A DNA stretch of 56,282 nucleotides, from the IMG/VR virus record IMGVR_UViG_3300030419_006162, positions 1 to 56,282 of that record. One strand, written 5' to 3'. Below, piece after piece: positions 42,734 to 54,413 of the stretch; the stretch's first letter is position 1, and each line of letters starts with the position of its first letter. This stretch comes from a virus. The notes below the pieces were generated by a model. That model did no database searches. It saw nothing but the letters and a program-made list of their open reading frames with translations, and had not been told where the DNA came from. The translations under genes were made by a program, and so were the position numbers.

Positions 42734-45700
42734 GGATTTATTTGAACACGGGACATCAATTGTAAGCTTAAAAAGTGGTTCGTTAACGGACTCATTCAAA
42801 GCTGTTGAGTCCTATAGTAACATTCAACAAATCATAGAAAAACAAAATAGGTTTATACCTCCGATTGATTTTTCTACGACATCAAATTTTGCAAAGTTTG
42901 GATCTGCAGAGCTTTATTACGACACCGCTATAAAAAGAATATATGGAAACTATCCATATGATGGTACGGCACAAGAAAAGAATAAGTTTGACAATCAATC
43001 ACTTTATATAGATAAATATATATTTGACTACCTTTACCCAAGGAGTACTGGCTATGCCATATTCTCAGCAGAGGGCTGGGGATCTCGTACTGGAATATCA
43101 ACAGACGGTTATGCGACACCCACCACATTAGAATATGTTCAGTTTAGGGGTGGTCCACATACTTCATCTTACGGTATGGACGGATTGCGAACTTCGTTTT
43201 CTGGCTCGAATGTTTATGACGAAAATATTTACGACAATATTGGCCTGCCATCTAATTTTGGCAAAGGATCTCGCACATCCAATCTAAAATTCACAGGCAG
43301 CGATGGTGCTACAGTTGAGTTTTGGCTGAAAAAGCCATCATTTGATACCACCACAACTACACGTAGGGAGGTTATTTTTGACCTCTGGAACAGTCAAACG
43401 GCATCTGGCCATTCGGGATCAACTTGCTATGGACGCATGATGATCGAATTAGACGGGGAGTATTCGACTGGATCTTCGTTTTTGGTCACACTCATGTCCG
43501 GTACCAGCGGATTCCAGCATAGGCGAATTGGTAGCTTAGCCGGCACCTCGTCTCTAGCTGACTGGAACCATTATGCCTTCACCTTCTTACAGAGCGGTAG
43601 CTATCTAAAAACTAAGTTTTATGTCAACGGAGGCTTAAACGAAGAAGTAGATAGTGAATTTGTGATCGGAGGGTTTGAGCATGGACAGCTTCAGGCCCGA
43701 ATAGGAGCCCTCTTGACAGCACCAACGGGTTCTGCTGCGCCGGCAGCGTCTGGAAAGCTTTCTGCTTCTCTTGATGATTTTAGATATTGGAAAGCTGCGA
43801 GAACTTCTAGAGAGATTTCCGAATTTTATTTTGTTCCTGTTCATGGAGGAACAAATACTGATGTTGCCAACGCCACTTTAGGCGTCTACTATAAATTTAA
43901 TGAAGGAATTACGGGCACATCAAGCACCGACTCGATTGTTTTAGATTATTCCGGAAGGGTGTCAAACGGCTATTGGGTTGGACTCAACACGTCAAGTCGA
44001 CATACAGGCTCAGCAATAGTTCAAGCCAGCGCAAGTAATTCAGAATTTCTTGATCCGATTATTCACCCAAACCACACCGAGGTTAAGGTTCTTAGTGAAA
44101 ATCTTTCCAAATCTGGCTCGCTTCATGATCATTTGAATAATGCAATGTTGTATAATACGATGCCGACATGGATTACTGATCAGGCAGATAGAGAAGGATC
44201 GGAAGACTTAAGATATCTTTGTCATATATTGGGGGCCTATTTTGATAAGATGTATCTGCAAATTGAAAGCCTATCTGCTTTTAACAATACTCAATATCTG
44301 AGCGCTTCGTATAAAGCATTCCCTTTTTATAAGAGTGCCCTAGAAGGCAAAGGGCTGGAAGCGCCTGAAATGTTTGTTGAATCAGATATTTTAGAAAAAT
44401 TTGCCCAAAGGACAGACTCGTATAATTTAAATATCGATTTAACTGAGATTAAGAATCTTATATATCAAAACATCCATTCAAACTTAATAAACATATACAA
44501 AGCCAAGGGCACCGAAAAGGCCATCAGAAATGTAATGAGATCCTTTGGTATTGGCGATGATTTGATTAAGATGAACTTATACGCCAATAATGCAACGTTT
44601 GAGTTATCGGATAATATACATAATCAATTTATAAAGAAAAAATATGTTAACTTTTCCAAAAAAGGACAAAGTGGTGGCGTTGTTTATCAAACTGCAGAAG
44701 CAGGCAATACAGATAGTTTTGAATTCATTTCCGGAAGTAAAGGAAATCAATATGAAAAAACACTGGGGTTCACCTTGGAAGCAAATGTTATGTTTCCAAA
44801 GTATCTTAGAGATCAAACAGATGATTTTTATGATAGAAATTGGCTAACATCGTCGTTATTCGGAATGCACCGCGCAGATCACACGGCCAGTAGCGATGTG
44901 ACTACATGGTCACCGAGCGGAAGTGATTATGCAAACTTCCAGATTCAGTTTATTAGAGATTACCCGCGCTCTAGAAGCGGCTACTTTAGAATTTCATCCT
45001 CTAATTCTCCATATCCAATTCCTGAAATGACATCGAGTATGTTCCATGAAGTGTATGATGATGACAACTGGTTGATATCATTCACCATGCAGCCAAAACG
45101 ATATAGAGAATTATCTACTGTGTCAGGCGCTAGTCATCTAGATGTGCAAGGATATGATGCAATATTTGCCGGCTATCACAAGGTGCTGGGAACGACCATT
45201 GATTCTTTCTACCTAACACAGTCCATGGAAACAACTGCGTCCCGGGATTTCTTAAAATCAGACAAAAGAGTTTATGCTGGTGCGTATAGAGACAACATGA
45301 CAGGAACAATGTTGTATCAAAGTGATATAAAGTTGACAGAGATGAGATATTGGGCATACTCTCTTGAGCCCGAAGAAGTCGAAAGACATGCTGTTGACAT
45401 TGAAAATGCCGGAATTTTAAATCCATTTAGAATCATTGGTAACTTGGATCCTAATTTCAAAAACATGGAAGTTAGGAGAAATGACACGTTGGCCATGCAC
45501 TGGAACTTTAACAGCGTAACAACATCAGATGCTAGTGGGGAGTTTATCGTACAAGATGCCTCATCTGGCTCTTCGAATAAAAGAGATAGGTTGGGAATAT
45601 TTGGAAAATATAGCGGATATCAACACACGGGTAAGGGAAAATTCTTCATAACATCCAGCAAGGAAGCAATATCATATGAATTTGTGAACAATGCAAAATT

Positions 45701-48700
45701 CAGGCACTATGAGCAGATCGCAAGCTCTGATATGATTAATATCATGAACACAGACGATCATATATTTGGCGCTAACCAAAGACCTACAGAGTATCACTTT
45801 ACAATTGAAAAGAGCATGTACGATGTTATTTCACAAGAGATAATCAATATATTTGCCGGCATCGTCGATTTTAACAACTTAATTGGAGAGCCCGTCAATC
45901 GATACAGAGATGAATACAAAGATTTAAGTAAATTACGTACAATTTTCTTTGACAAGGTTGGAACAACTCCTGATATAAACAGGTATTTAGATTTCTATAA
46001 GTGGTTTGATGATGCTTTGTCTTTGGTTATTAGACAGCTAGTGCCTGCAACTGCTGAGATCTCAGATGATTTATACAACGTTGTAGAAGAGCACGCGCTT
46101 GAAAGAAACAAATATAAAACACCATTTCCAACTATGGAATTCAAAGATCAAATTCCCGAGACCTTCATAAGAGGTATCGAAGAACTTGAGTATAGTTGGA
46201 AATTTGGGCACTCACCACTGCCCGGATCTAATAGGCCACAATATCAAAAAGGGTTGTATTGGAAATCAAGAGCCGAAAAAGGCAGCGGCCCATCAGCAAC
46301 TGTTGCGGAGCTTAGTATTAGATCTGCATCTTTGGGCCCATTCATCACCTCTGCCGCCGGCTCTAAGTATACAAATTCATTTGCAATTGATATAGGTAGA
46401 GAAGAATTAAGAGATATAATCCACTCAAATCCACATTTTAGCCAAAGCCTGCCTACCTTATCTAAAGTTGATGGCACTACGTATTCGGGCAACGCCCACG
46501 CCATAAGGACATTTGCAAAAACGTACAAGTTTAGAGTTTCTAGTCCAGTTGAATCAGTTTTTAAAGGCGGAGTAAACTTCTCGCCCGGCAAGAGTATGGA
46601 GAAAGCCTACAATGCCGTTGCTCCTCATGGACCTATAGAGGCACATGGATCAATAGGGGGTGTTGGGTGCGAAAATTGTAAACTACCGGTCAACATCCTG
46701 TTTGCAAGATCTGAAGACTTTGTGCCATACAATGATTTGTATGATCCTCTTTCTCCGCATGCAAAAATTAAAATGAAGATGAAGGTTGCACACGGCCGTG
46801 ATTCTAACAAAGAGATGTTAGGATATGCTACTGCAAAATCTGCCTTCTTCTTCCCGATGAATATTATTAGCGGTACAGTTAACCCTGACATGTTGATAAA
46901 TACTGATGGCGTCGAGGTCGACCGAAAGACCGGCCGCCGGCACTTGGAGACACCCAACAATGCGTATGAGAAGAGAATCTCAGGCAGCATAACCAACATT
47001 CATAACGATGTCTATGGGCCCCACATGGAGAAGCCGATGCAAGGGCCTTTCACTGAGCATTACGTAGGCGGCCACCAGTCACGCCATGTTTCATTAAATA
47101 CAGGTTCTTGGACCAGTGGGTATAGCCACCAATTAAATCGCCCAGAAGCTTGGAGAATCTACATTGGAAGATGTGGTACTCCGGGATCCATGCCTGACGG
47201 TGCAACTGCTGTTGGAATTGTGGGTCCGGACTATCCGCCCCCTGATTTGAAATTATCACTAACTGGCGACCATCAGGTGTCAGATGTTTATCCATACATA
47301 AAATTCCCTAGGGCGGAATATTATCGCGACGGAACTGCAAAGCGACCAGTCAATATTGGAAACATCCATCATACTACCGGTTCGCCTACAATTTTAGGTA
47401 ACTTTAACCATCGGTATGATTATATACAGACAGCCGGAAGAGCTAGCCAAAAAAGATACCTCAAAGATACATTTGAGCACAATTACTCGATCATCGCATC
47501 CAGCCGCCCGCCGGGAGTATTCGGAAGCAGTAGTATAGAGACAATTTATCACCACACGTCGTCACTCTTGCCACTTAGGTTCTTGCGAGAAAACCCAAAA
47601 TCAGGATATATTTCTGCACCAACTACAGCTAGCGCGCACTTCTTCGATGTAACGAATATCCACACGCTGATATCTGTAAGCACAGGCTCGAAGGATCACA
47701 GCATTGGCCCGGGCGGATTCGGAAACGTATTCGGCGGCATGGAGCAATCAAGAGTTGGTGGCCCCATTGAGAATACTAGCAATCGGTATGCCGGCCAGTC
47801 GTCCGATTACGACGGCACCATTTTTATAGTTCCCAAGCGCCGCCGCCGAGATGGCATCTTTACAACACGCTTCTCTGCCCCGGGCGGCCCTGAAATTATG
47901 AGCCCCGGATATTTAGATATCCATACAGGAGAATTCTCGGTATACAACAGCCTTAACTTTAGAAACTACACTGTAAGATCAAGTGGCAGCGGCGAAACAA
48001 TAGGTCAAGGAATAGTCTTTAGCGATAATGTTGCCGATAAAACAACAGGCTTTAAGTCAATTAGAATGCACAACCAGATGAATACTGGTTCTGAAGATGA
48101 GAGATTGCAGATTCGTCAAGGCTTGAGAACCTTACTTACTAGACACGCTGGCCATGGATATGCAGACTCTCAGTATGGTTACGTTCCGGAATCGAGATAT
48201 ATTGACGAGGATGATAAAGCCCCGGCCAGTTACCACAAGATTTATCGAAACCGACGCAAACATTTGCGAGAAAGAAACACAGACATAGAGTTTATAGCAA
48301 ACACTCACCGAGGTACGGAATATACCCATGGAGATGACCGCGGCGCCCCCGGCGGCGGCATGACCATAATTACAGCTTCAAATTACGACAATTATTGGGT
48401 TCAACATGTTATTCCGCGATCAGATCTTAACTACTCGTGGATTACTGCTTCTATATTACATGATGTCGGATATGGCGATCTCGATGACATCCTCCGTCCA
48501 TCGGTAGATGATCATTATGGATATCTGCCGTGCAGCACAGTCGGTGAGTGGGGCTGGCTAGGGTACCATTATAGCGGCTTTCTTTCTTCATCAACATATG
48601 AAATCTTATCGCCAGATCCAAAGCCCGGCAAACACAACGCCGAGGGTCCATGGGGATCGGGCAGTGCATGGAAGATACCTTACAACTTTATAAGCGCTAG

Positions 48701-51700
48701 CGACTATGTGGTTTATCATGAAACCGGAAGTACGAATCCTTTAGTGCTCGGCGCCGACAAATCAACAATTCCAGCAAATACATTGAATCACATCCCAATT
48801 GATTTTGTTGGTTTAAATACTGTCATTTACGAAAACATCACATCCAGCACGGCACAATTGGGTTTCCATCTCGATCATCTCACAAGTTCTGACGGCCGCG
48901 GCCCATCGGCCGCGTACCTAGGCCTTCCCCAACACCCGGCATATATTAATGATTCGATGATTGATATAGCCACGTTCTCCACGCCCCACGGCCGTTATAA
49001 TGCGAGGCCACTTCTAAACATGCTAACATTGCATCGTCAAGGTCCATATGGATGGCCATCTTGGAAACAAACTAGGGGCACATCTCACCCAATAATGCGC
49101 TATGAGCGAGAAAGAAACATATTAAGGGCACCATGGGATGCCCTTGAAGCACATACTGGACTTGATCCTCAAAACAGATATTATATTCAACCGGTCACAT
49201 CAAAGTACAAACCAATTCAAACTGACATTGCACATCCCGGCGGCCCGGGCATCGAGCGCACGGTTGATGAATACTGGAAAAGAAGACAAGAGCCATACGC
49301 GAGATTCTACAGCACAAACTACAATCAAATAGTCGCATTACAATCGGACAGGAGGGATGCGTTATTTTTCATGGCACCTCCTCGCTTTGTCCACAATACT
49401 TGGTGGGACTCGATGGCATCCGCCTTGGCCGAAGAGTGGGCCGCTGGCAACCCAGCCACGCGCCCACCGGGCCACCCGGCACAAGGCGCCTTCTTATATA
49501 AAACGTTTTATAGGGAGACTGTTTGGCCAAGCAGCTTAATGACATATATGTCAAGCTCTAGAGGCCGAGTTGGACCAGTGGGCGACGATGGCGTACATTC
49601 GACGTACGAAGAGCGTAGATGGCGAAGCACTCATGCTGATAGAGTAACGCTTGGCGAAAGCTTGAATAATTACAAAGATAACAACACCCACGTGCCATAT
49701 CACAACAGGCGATACTCGTACACTTCAGGCAGCCGACTGACACAGAGCAGTTGGCCATTGGACGCTCAGCAGGACTTTTTGACTCGCCAAGGCGATGCGA
49801 CTGGGTGGGGCACTACTGGCTCTGCTACTCTTTCTGGAAGCACCACAGCCGGCACCCGGGGAGTTATTCAAGGAAGCCCGGGCACTGTCAACGGGCCTCC
49901 TCGCGTGATTTTCCAAAGGCACTTGGTTGCTGTTAGTGGTTCCGGAAACACGGGATCGTTTGGTGGTCCCGGCGCCGGCCCGGGTCTGACCGGATACAAC
50001 GAAGCCATGGGTATAAGCGCCACTGGCGTGCCACTAGGCCACTTGGACCACATGAATGGTTATGGGTTTATTAGTGGCGGATATCACAGGGGCGAGGGAG
50101 AGCTGCAGAATGGATACACAATGTTCCACGGTGGTCCAACCGCGCTGACAGGCACTGCAATTGCCGGCGGATATTGGTCCAACCACCTAGGATATCCCAT
50201 GATATTACAAATAGCGCCCACAGCTCTTTATGCTAGAAAACAAACGCTGTCATCTTATCGCTCAGTGGTTGGTCCGCATGGAATTGAAATTCCAGAAACA
50301 GCATCAAACAAATTAGTTGCAGATGCGTTCTCTTCCTCTGCCGGATGGACCGGCAGCATGCAACCAACTACAGGATCCCCATACGCATTGTACACCGGTA
50401 GTGTCGGTAGAACTTGTTGGGGTAACATTGATCTCTTTGGAGGGGAGGCAAAATGGCAGGCCCCAGAATTAGCAGGATATGTATCAACAAGCTTTACTGT
50501 TACCGATGAGGGTTACTTTGACCCGATCACAATGACAACCGTTGGATTTGAATTCTCTGTAAATAAAACTTGGATAAGCGCATCGTCTGAACCTTGGTAT
50601 ACTTCATATGAAGATTACATTTTAGATGGGAGAGCGGTTGCCAAAGAATACTCAATTGTGCCAGAATATAACTCTTCTAGATGGATCCCCGCATCCGCTT
50701 CTGAAGCTGTGCCGGCTCCCTTTATTAGGCCATTTTATGGAGGTCAGCCATATTACAACTTTATAGAAATCAATCTTGGTCATACTAGCTCGTGGAGTGA
50801 GGCAATCAAACGGCATGATGAAGAAGTAGTGTTCAAAGTTTCACGTGGAGACAATCTTAGAGATTTAATTGGGGTGCAAGAGAACCTTAACAATACCAAC
50901 TGGGGAACAGCCGCTTGGTCTTGGCCGTCCAGATTGAAATTGAAGCTTGACGCTTTTGTAAAGTTTATACCATATGAAGGTTTCTACCCCGCACAAAGAA
51001 CCTTGCAATTGGCTGATCAATTTTGGAAATCTCACGGCCAACAAGTTCAAGTCCATCCGGGCCGCGGCTTTCCCCCGGGCCCGGGCTTCCCCGGTTCTGT
51101 TCCAGAAACGTTTCCAATGGGAGGTGTTGCATATGCAGACAGACTTACCTATGGACGTGTGGGTTCGACTTGCACCCCAATTCAGGGTCAAATGATACGC
51201 CATCCTTACCTCGACCTTTTCAATGGCGGCGTTTCACCTTCATATAAGGATTTGTCAAGCGCGTGGCAGGCTCATTTTACTCCCTCCGGCCGCGGCATTC
51301 AATCAGGATCACAAGGCTGGACCTATCACACGGGCTCAGAATCAATGCTACAAGGCAAGCAACTAGCCCGCCCTCTTGCCCAGACACTATTTGCGCCCGG
51401 GATTTTATACAACTCAATCAAATCAGGGCTTGCTGTTGATTATCCAATATGTGTGTCAGAGTCTTTCGAAAGGGTTTGTGTCGCATCACACGAATATGCA
51501 GGCACATTTGACCCCACTGACACTACTACAGTTGGCGGCCTTCCTCGCCATGGCGCCGATGGAGACGAGATAGGCATAGTGCCAACAGATTATTGGGTTA
51601 TTTCTGGATCCAGAAAGGCCAACACCGACCCAACGTACGGCAGATTTGACTACAGAGTACCATTTGAAGCTATAATTAACCCAGCATTCGCCGGCGGAGC

Positions 51701-54413
51701 CTTTGATACCCGGCCGGTAGTTGATATGGAACCACACCCCTCAGCCGCCTTGCCGCACACATATGCAGAATTGATACCAACATTTGACGGCAAACCATCG
51801 ATCTACTCTCAAAAAGCATCAAACTTCTTCGCCGGCGTTGCTGACTTTTACTTAAAAGACAAAAAGTATACAGTACTGCAGAGCGATGTTATTACAACTG
51901 TTCCAGTGACATCTGGAAACATATATGCAATGAGGCTTAAGCTTTACCGTTCAATGAACTTACCCAGAAAATATAATGGAAATCCGAAAGCGAGAAATGT
52001 TATATGGGATCGCGAGGAAGATGGCACATATAACCCTCATGTGCACAATGGAATTCATTGGGGTGGTCTCGGTGTTACCAGTTCGGTTACAAAGCTGGAG
52101 TATCCAATACCACAGGATCCAGCACCATCGGGTACGTTCCCGGGGTATAAACACTGGAATCCAGCGGTTGAAGATACTAAATATGAGTGTGGTTGGCCCG
52201 GGGCTTCAGAGTTAAAAGAAACATTTACGATGTATTCTCGACCCACCGCCTTTGGGCCTCCGCTTGTTGGAAGATTTTTAGGTCCGTTATCTCGTTCTTG
52301 CATACATCCGGCAGCAACCGGCGGCACCGCGGATGCAATGACCATAATGAGTCGCGCGACTAGTTCGTTTAGTAAAGGCACCCAGTGGCATTGGCAATCC
52401 GAAGGGAGTGGCACTATGGATTCCATTAATGGCTACAATTGGGCTTACACACCGCCCTATTACCATGGTGAAGCGTGGATGGACATTGTATATAAGCCAA
52501 CCGCTAGCTCAGAAGTGAACATAGAACAAATCTTCAATTCACCAAGAACGTACGTTAAACACTGGCGTGTCGATCCCGGACCAACTGGTTCTATTGCACA
52601 TCGTGGCGGAGCCAACCAAGACACGCACATGATTGTGTATGATCCTCTGCCTCCTTCAGCCAGTGTAAATGATTCAGGTCAATTCTATGCCGGAAATAAC
52701 ATTAACTTTAACGCAATGCAGATATCTGCTTCGCTCAACGTTTTCAATATTGAAAGACCACACGAAGATCGAATATGGGATGTATCGGATCTTGGCATAT
52801 TGTATCCCACGCCCCCAATAGAATCCGGCCTAGGCGGATTACAATCATGGGTAATTCAGCCAAAATTTGAAACACCAATGTTGAACTTCAACGACCAGTA
52901 TAATATTCGAGCGCTACATTCTCCTAGAAACAATACTGAACGCCTCGCCGACAGTGGGTATATAGACATACCAATCTACGCATCTGAATCTGTGCCACGC
53001 GGAATGTGGCATCAATTTGGTACAATACCGCAAGAAGAAGATCAGGGGATCTTCATGTCCGTTGAAAGTATCCCGGAAAGTTGGCTGAAGAGTCACCCTG
53101 ACGTCATTCAACACGAACCCACGATCTACAACAGTCATTATCCCGGAGACGATCGACCTCAATTGGGCGCGGCGAGGTATCGTTCTTTAGCTGAATTGAT
53201 TAAGATGCCTGAGACCCCAGTGCGACTAGGAGAGATGCCATGGAGCAAAGAAGTTTCTGAATGTATTGTTGCGATACCCTACTATATTGACGAAGTGGGT
53301 AACAAGCGGCACTTCAAGCTCAAGATTAGTCAGCAGCAATTAAATGAATATAGAATAAAACGACACTACGCCCACTGGAAGAGTATTTCAGATACAGCGT
53401 TCACTGTGGTTAACCCAGAAACTGGACACACTATTACAAACAGCGGACTAACATATCTTTTTGATAAAATGGAAAGATTTGTTTTCCCGCCGCATCTAGA
53501 CTTTTTGAGATACCCCGAAAATGTTTATAAAGCAACAGAGGAGTTAATACCGACAGGCCCGGATCCGGAGGACGCAGTTTTCTCTGTTTATGGCCCGAGA
53601 GTCATGTATGCGTTTGAAATTAAACACACTTTCGATCAGGACGACTTATCCTATATGTGGCAAAACTTAGCACCAAGAAATTTCAAATCGTATAGAAAAG
53701 TAACAGAAGAAATTAGCCACGATCTGCTTTCAAGAGCTAGCATGCCGGGCGGTGGAATTAACAACACGTTCTTGAGCCGGCAAGATTTCTTGGAATTTGG
53801 CGATAAGATGCGCTGGATGGTGTTTAAGGTGAAACAAAGAGGCACTCAATCCTATATGGATGTGCTACAAGGAAACAAAAACTTCAGAGAACTTGCCGAC
53901 CCGGCCGTTCAGGGAGTCAACACGGAGATAGTGTTTGGCCCAGCGACCGCGGATGGTACAGAATTCCCACCTATTCCGCCTGATTGGACCGCTCCCGGCG
54001 CCGGCAATCTTTTGCCAGATCATGCCTACATTGTTGAACACAATTGGCCGTATGACTATTTCTCCTTGGTAGAGTCCGCCAAACTTACAGTTGATATTGA
54101 GTTTAGACCATTCCGAACTTTTGAAGAAGGAAGCTCCATGGAGGTCTACAGGCATCACGTTCCATACGGTAACACAAGTATCGAGATTAAATACCCAGAA
54201 ATGTGGGATCCTAGAATTTCGTATTCCCCATCCCCCATGCCATGGACAAGCCCTGATGAATATACAGGCCCTGACGACGGTGGGACGCCCACGGTGACAG
54301 AAGCGGGTACCACCTTTACTAGTCCGACTGGCATGACATGGGCCATGCTGGATACCCCCCCGGGCGTTATTGAAGCTTCTATGATAGTTCTAGGAGATGA
54401 TGATGATGATTAG
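42717..54413 (+). CDS. Giant virion protein, 3898 residues, with LamG domains and wedge-like segment
   Basis: 3898 residues in one open frame of 11.7 kb. Residues about 185-375 form a laminin-G/concanavalin-like domain (ATVEFWLKKPSF, WNHYAFTFLQSGSYLKTKFYVNGG, LDDFRYWKAARTSREISEF). A second, more divergent LamG-like unit spans about 680-905 (DIKLTEMRYWAYSLEPEEVERH). Between them, about residues 575-620, NLINIYKAKGTEKAIRNVMRSFGI recalls P2 gpI/T4 wedge proteins. The long middle is rich in His, Tyr, Gly, Ser and Pro. The C-terminus ends in GDDDDD. It may be a wedge protein fused to an adhesin, or a long fibre. Start ATG 42717 or 42723. Confidence 0.82.
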   Translation: MSMSVKDLFEHGTSIVSLKSGSLTDSFKAVESYSNIQQIIEKQNRFIPPIDFSTTSNFAKFGSAELYYDTAIKRIYGNYPYDGTAQEKNKFDNQSLYIDKYIFDYLYPRSTGYAIFSAEGWGSRTGISTDGYATPTTLEYVQFRGGPHTSSYGMDGLRTSFSGSNVYDENIYDNIGLPSNFGKGSRTSNLKFTGSDGATVEFWLKKPSFDTTTTTRREVIFDLWNSQTASGHSGSTCYGRMMIELDGEYSTGSSFLVTLMSGTSGFQHRRIGSLAGTSSLADWNHYAFTFLQSGSYLKTKFYVNGGLNEEVDSEFVIGGFEHGQLQARIGALLTAPTGSAAPAASGKLSASLDDFRYWKAARTSREISEFYFVPVHGGTNTDVANATLGVYYKFNEGITGTSSTDSIVLDYSGRVSNGYWVGLNTSSRHTGSAIVQASASNSEFLDPIIHPNHTEVKVLSENLSKSGSLHDHLNNAMLYNTMPTWITDQADREGSEDLRYLCHILGAYFDKMYLQIESLSAFNNTQYLSASYKAFPFYKSALEGKGLEAPEMFVESDILEKFAQRTDSYNLNIDLTEIKNLIYQNIHSNLINIYKAKGTEKAIRNVMRSFGIGDDLIKMNLYANNATFELSDNIHNQFIKKKYVNFSKKGQSGGVVYQTAEAGNTDSFEFISGSKGNQYEKTLGFTLEANVMFPKYLRDQTDDFYDRNWLTSSLFGMHRADHTASSDVTTWSPSGSDYANFQIQFIRDYPRSRSGYFRISSSNSPYPIPEMTSSMFHEVYDDDNWLISFTMQPKRYRELSTVSGASHLDVQGYDAIFAGYHKVLGTTIDSFYLTQSMETTASRDFLKSDKRVYAGAYRDNMTGTMLYQSDIKLTEMRYWAYSLEPEEVERHAVDIENAGILNPFRIIGNLDPNFKNMEVRRNDTLAMHWNFNSVTTSDASGEFIVQDASSGSSNKRDRLGIFGKYSGYQHTGKGKFFITSSKEAISYEFVNNAKFRHYEQIASSDMINIMNTDDHIFGANQRPTEYHFTIEKSMYDVISQEIINIFAGIVDFNNLIGEPVNRYRDEYKDLSKLRTIFFDKVGTTPDINRYLDFYKWFDDALSLVIRQLVPATAEISDDLYNVVEEHALERNKYKTPFPTMEFKDQIPETFIRGIEELEYSWKFGHSPLPGSNRPQYQKGLYWKSRAEKGSGPSATVAELSIRSASLGPFITSAAGSKYTNSFAIDIGREELRDIIHSNPHFSQSLPTLSKVDGTTYSGNAHAIRTFAKTYKFRVSSPVESVFKGGVNFSPGKSMEKAYNAVAPHGPIEAHGSIGGVGCENCKLPVNILFARSEDFVPYNDLYDPLSPHAKIKMKMKVAHGRDSNKEMLGYATAKSAFFFPMNIISGTVNPDMLINTDGVEVDRKTGRRHLETPNNAYEKRISGSITNIHNDVYGPHMEKPMQGPFTEHYVGGHQSRHVSLNTGSWTSGYSHQLNRPEAWRIYIGRCGTPGSMPDGATAVGIVGPDYPPPDLKLSLTGDHQVSDVYPYIKFPRAEYYRDGTAKRPVNIGNIHHTTGSPTILGNFNHRYDYIQTAGRASQKRYLKDTFEHNYSIIASSRPPGVFGSSSIETIYHHTSSLLPLRFLRENPKSGYISAPTTASAHFFDVTNIHTLISVSTGSKDHSIGPGGFGNVFGGMEQSRVGGPIENTSNRYAGQSSDYDGTIFIVPKRRRRDGIFTTRFSAPGGPEIMSPGYLDIHTGEFSVYNSLNFRNYTVRSSGSGETIGQGIVFSDNVADKTTGFKSIRMHNQMNTGSEDERLQIRQGLRTLLTRHAGHGYADSQYGYVPESRYIDEDDKAPASYHKIYRNRRKHLRERNTDIEFIANTHRGTEYTHGDDRGAPGGGMTIITASNYDNYWVQHVIPRSDLNYSWITASILHDVGYGDLDDILRPSVDDHYGYLPCSTVGEWGWLGYHYSGFLSSSTYEILSPDPKPGKHNAEGPWGSGSAWKIPYNFISASDYVVYHETGSTNPLVLGADKSTIPANTLNHIPIDFVGLNTVIYENITSSTAQLGFHLDHLTSSDGRGPSAAYLGLPQHPAYINDSMIDIATFSTPHGRYNARPLLNMLTLHRQGPYGWPSWKQTRGTSHPIMRYERERNILRAPWDALEAHTGLDPQNRYYIQPVTSKYKPIQTDIAHPGGPGIERTVDEYWKRRQEPYARFYSTNYNQIVALQSDRRDALFFMAPPRFVHNTWWDSMASALAEEWAAGNPATRPPGHPAQGAFLYKTFYRETVWPSSLMTYMSSSRGRVGPVGDDGVHSTYEERRWRSTHADRVTLGESLNNYKDNNTHVPYHNRRYSYTSGSRLTQSSWPLDAQQDFLTRQGDATGWGTTGSATLSGSTTAGTRGVIQGSPGTVNGPPRVIFQRHLVAVSGSGNTGSFGGPGAGPGLTGYNEAMGISATGVPLGHLDHMNGYGFISGGYHRGEGELQNGYTMFHGGPTALTGTAIAGGYWSNHLGYPMILQIAPTALYARKQTLSSYRSVVGPHGIEIPETASNKLVADAFSSSAGWTGSMQPTTGSPYALYTGSVGRTCWGNIDLFGGEAKWQAPELAGYVSTSFTVTDEGYFDPITMTTVGFEFSVNKTWISASSEPWYTSYEDYILDGRAVAKEYSIVPEYNSSRWIPASASEAVPAPFIRPFYGGQPYYNFIEINLGHTSSWSEAIKRHDEEVVFKVSRGDNLRDLIGVQENLNNTNWGTAAWSWPSRLKLKLDAFVKFIPYEGFYPAQRTLQLADQFWKSHGQQVQVHPGRGFPPGPGFPGSVPETFPMGGVAYADRLTYGRVGSTCTPIQGQMIRHPYLDLFNGGVSPSYKDLSSAWQAHFTPSGRGIQSGSQGWTYHTGSESMLQGKQLARPLAQTLFAPGILYNSIKSGLAVDYPICVSESFERVCVASHEYAGTFDPTDTTTVGGLPRHGADGDEIGIVPTDYWVISGSRKANTDPTYGRFDYRVPFEAIINPAFAGGAFDTRPVVDMEPHPSAALPHTYAELIPTFDGKPSIYSQKASNFFAGVADFYLKDKKYTVLQSDVITTVPVTSGNIYAMRLKLYRSMNLPRKYNGNPKARNVIWDREEDGTYNPHVHNGIHWGGLGVTSSVTKLEYPIPQDPAPSGTFPGYKHWNPAVEDTKYECGWPGASELKETFTMYSRPTAFGPPLVGRFLGPLSRSCIHPAATGGTADAMTIMSRATSSFSKGTQWHWQSEGSGTMDSINGYNWAYTPPYYHGEAWMDIVYKPTASSEVNIEQIFNSPRTYVKHWRVDPGPTGSIAHRGGANQDTHMIVYDPLPPSASVNDSGQFYAGNNINFNAMQISASLNVFNIERPHEDRIWDVSDLGILYPTPPIESGLGGLQSWVIQPKFETPMLNFNDQYNIRALHSPRNNTERLADSGYIDIPIYASESVPRGMWHQFGTIPQEEDQGIFMSVESIPESWLKSHPDVIQHEPTIYNSHYPGDDRPQLGAARYRSLAELIKMPETPVRLGEMPWSKEVSECIVAIPYYIDEVGNKRHFKLKISQQQLNEYRIKRHYAHWKSISDTAFTVVNPETGHTITNSGLTYLFDKMERFVFPPHLDFLRYPENVYKATEELIPTGPDPEDAVFSVYGPRVMYAFEIKHTFDQDDLSYMWQNLAPRNFKSYRKVTEEISHDLLSRASMPGGGINNTFLSRQDFLEFGDKMRWMVFKVKQRGTQSYMDVLQGNKNFRELADPAVQGVNTEIVFGPATADGTEFPPIPPDWTAPGAGNLLPDHAYIVEHNWPYDYFSLVESAKLTVDIEFRPFRTFEEGSSMEVYRHHVPYGNTSIEIKYPEMWDPRISYSPSPMPWTSPDEYTGPDDGGTPTVTEAGTTFTSPTGMTWAMLDTPPGVIEASMIVLGDDDDD

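Noticed and set aside
46244-46999. Minus-strand open frames over 100 codons inside the giant gene (and similar ones at 34502-35086 and 35687-36235)
   Set aside because: All lie antisense to long genes with clear domains, have no ribosome sites, no recognisable families, and are expected by chance opposite long reading frames of this codon use.
54396-54413. Poly-Asp end of the giant gene (GATGATGATGAT) as a repeat expansion or frameshift site
   Set aside because: It is a short in-frame codon run ending in a stop. An acidic C-terminus also occurs in the 2186-residue protein (SSDED), so it looks like ordinary protein composition.
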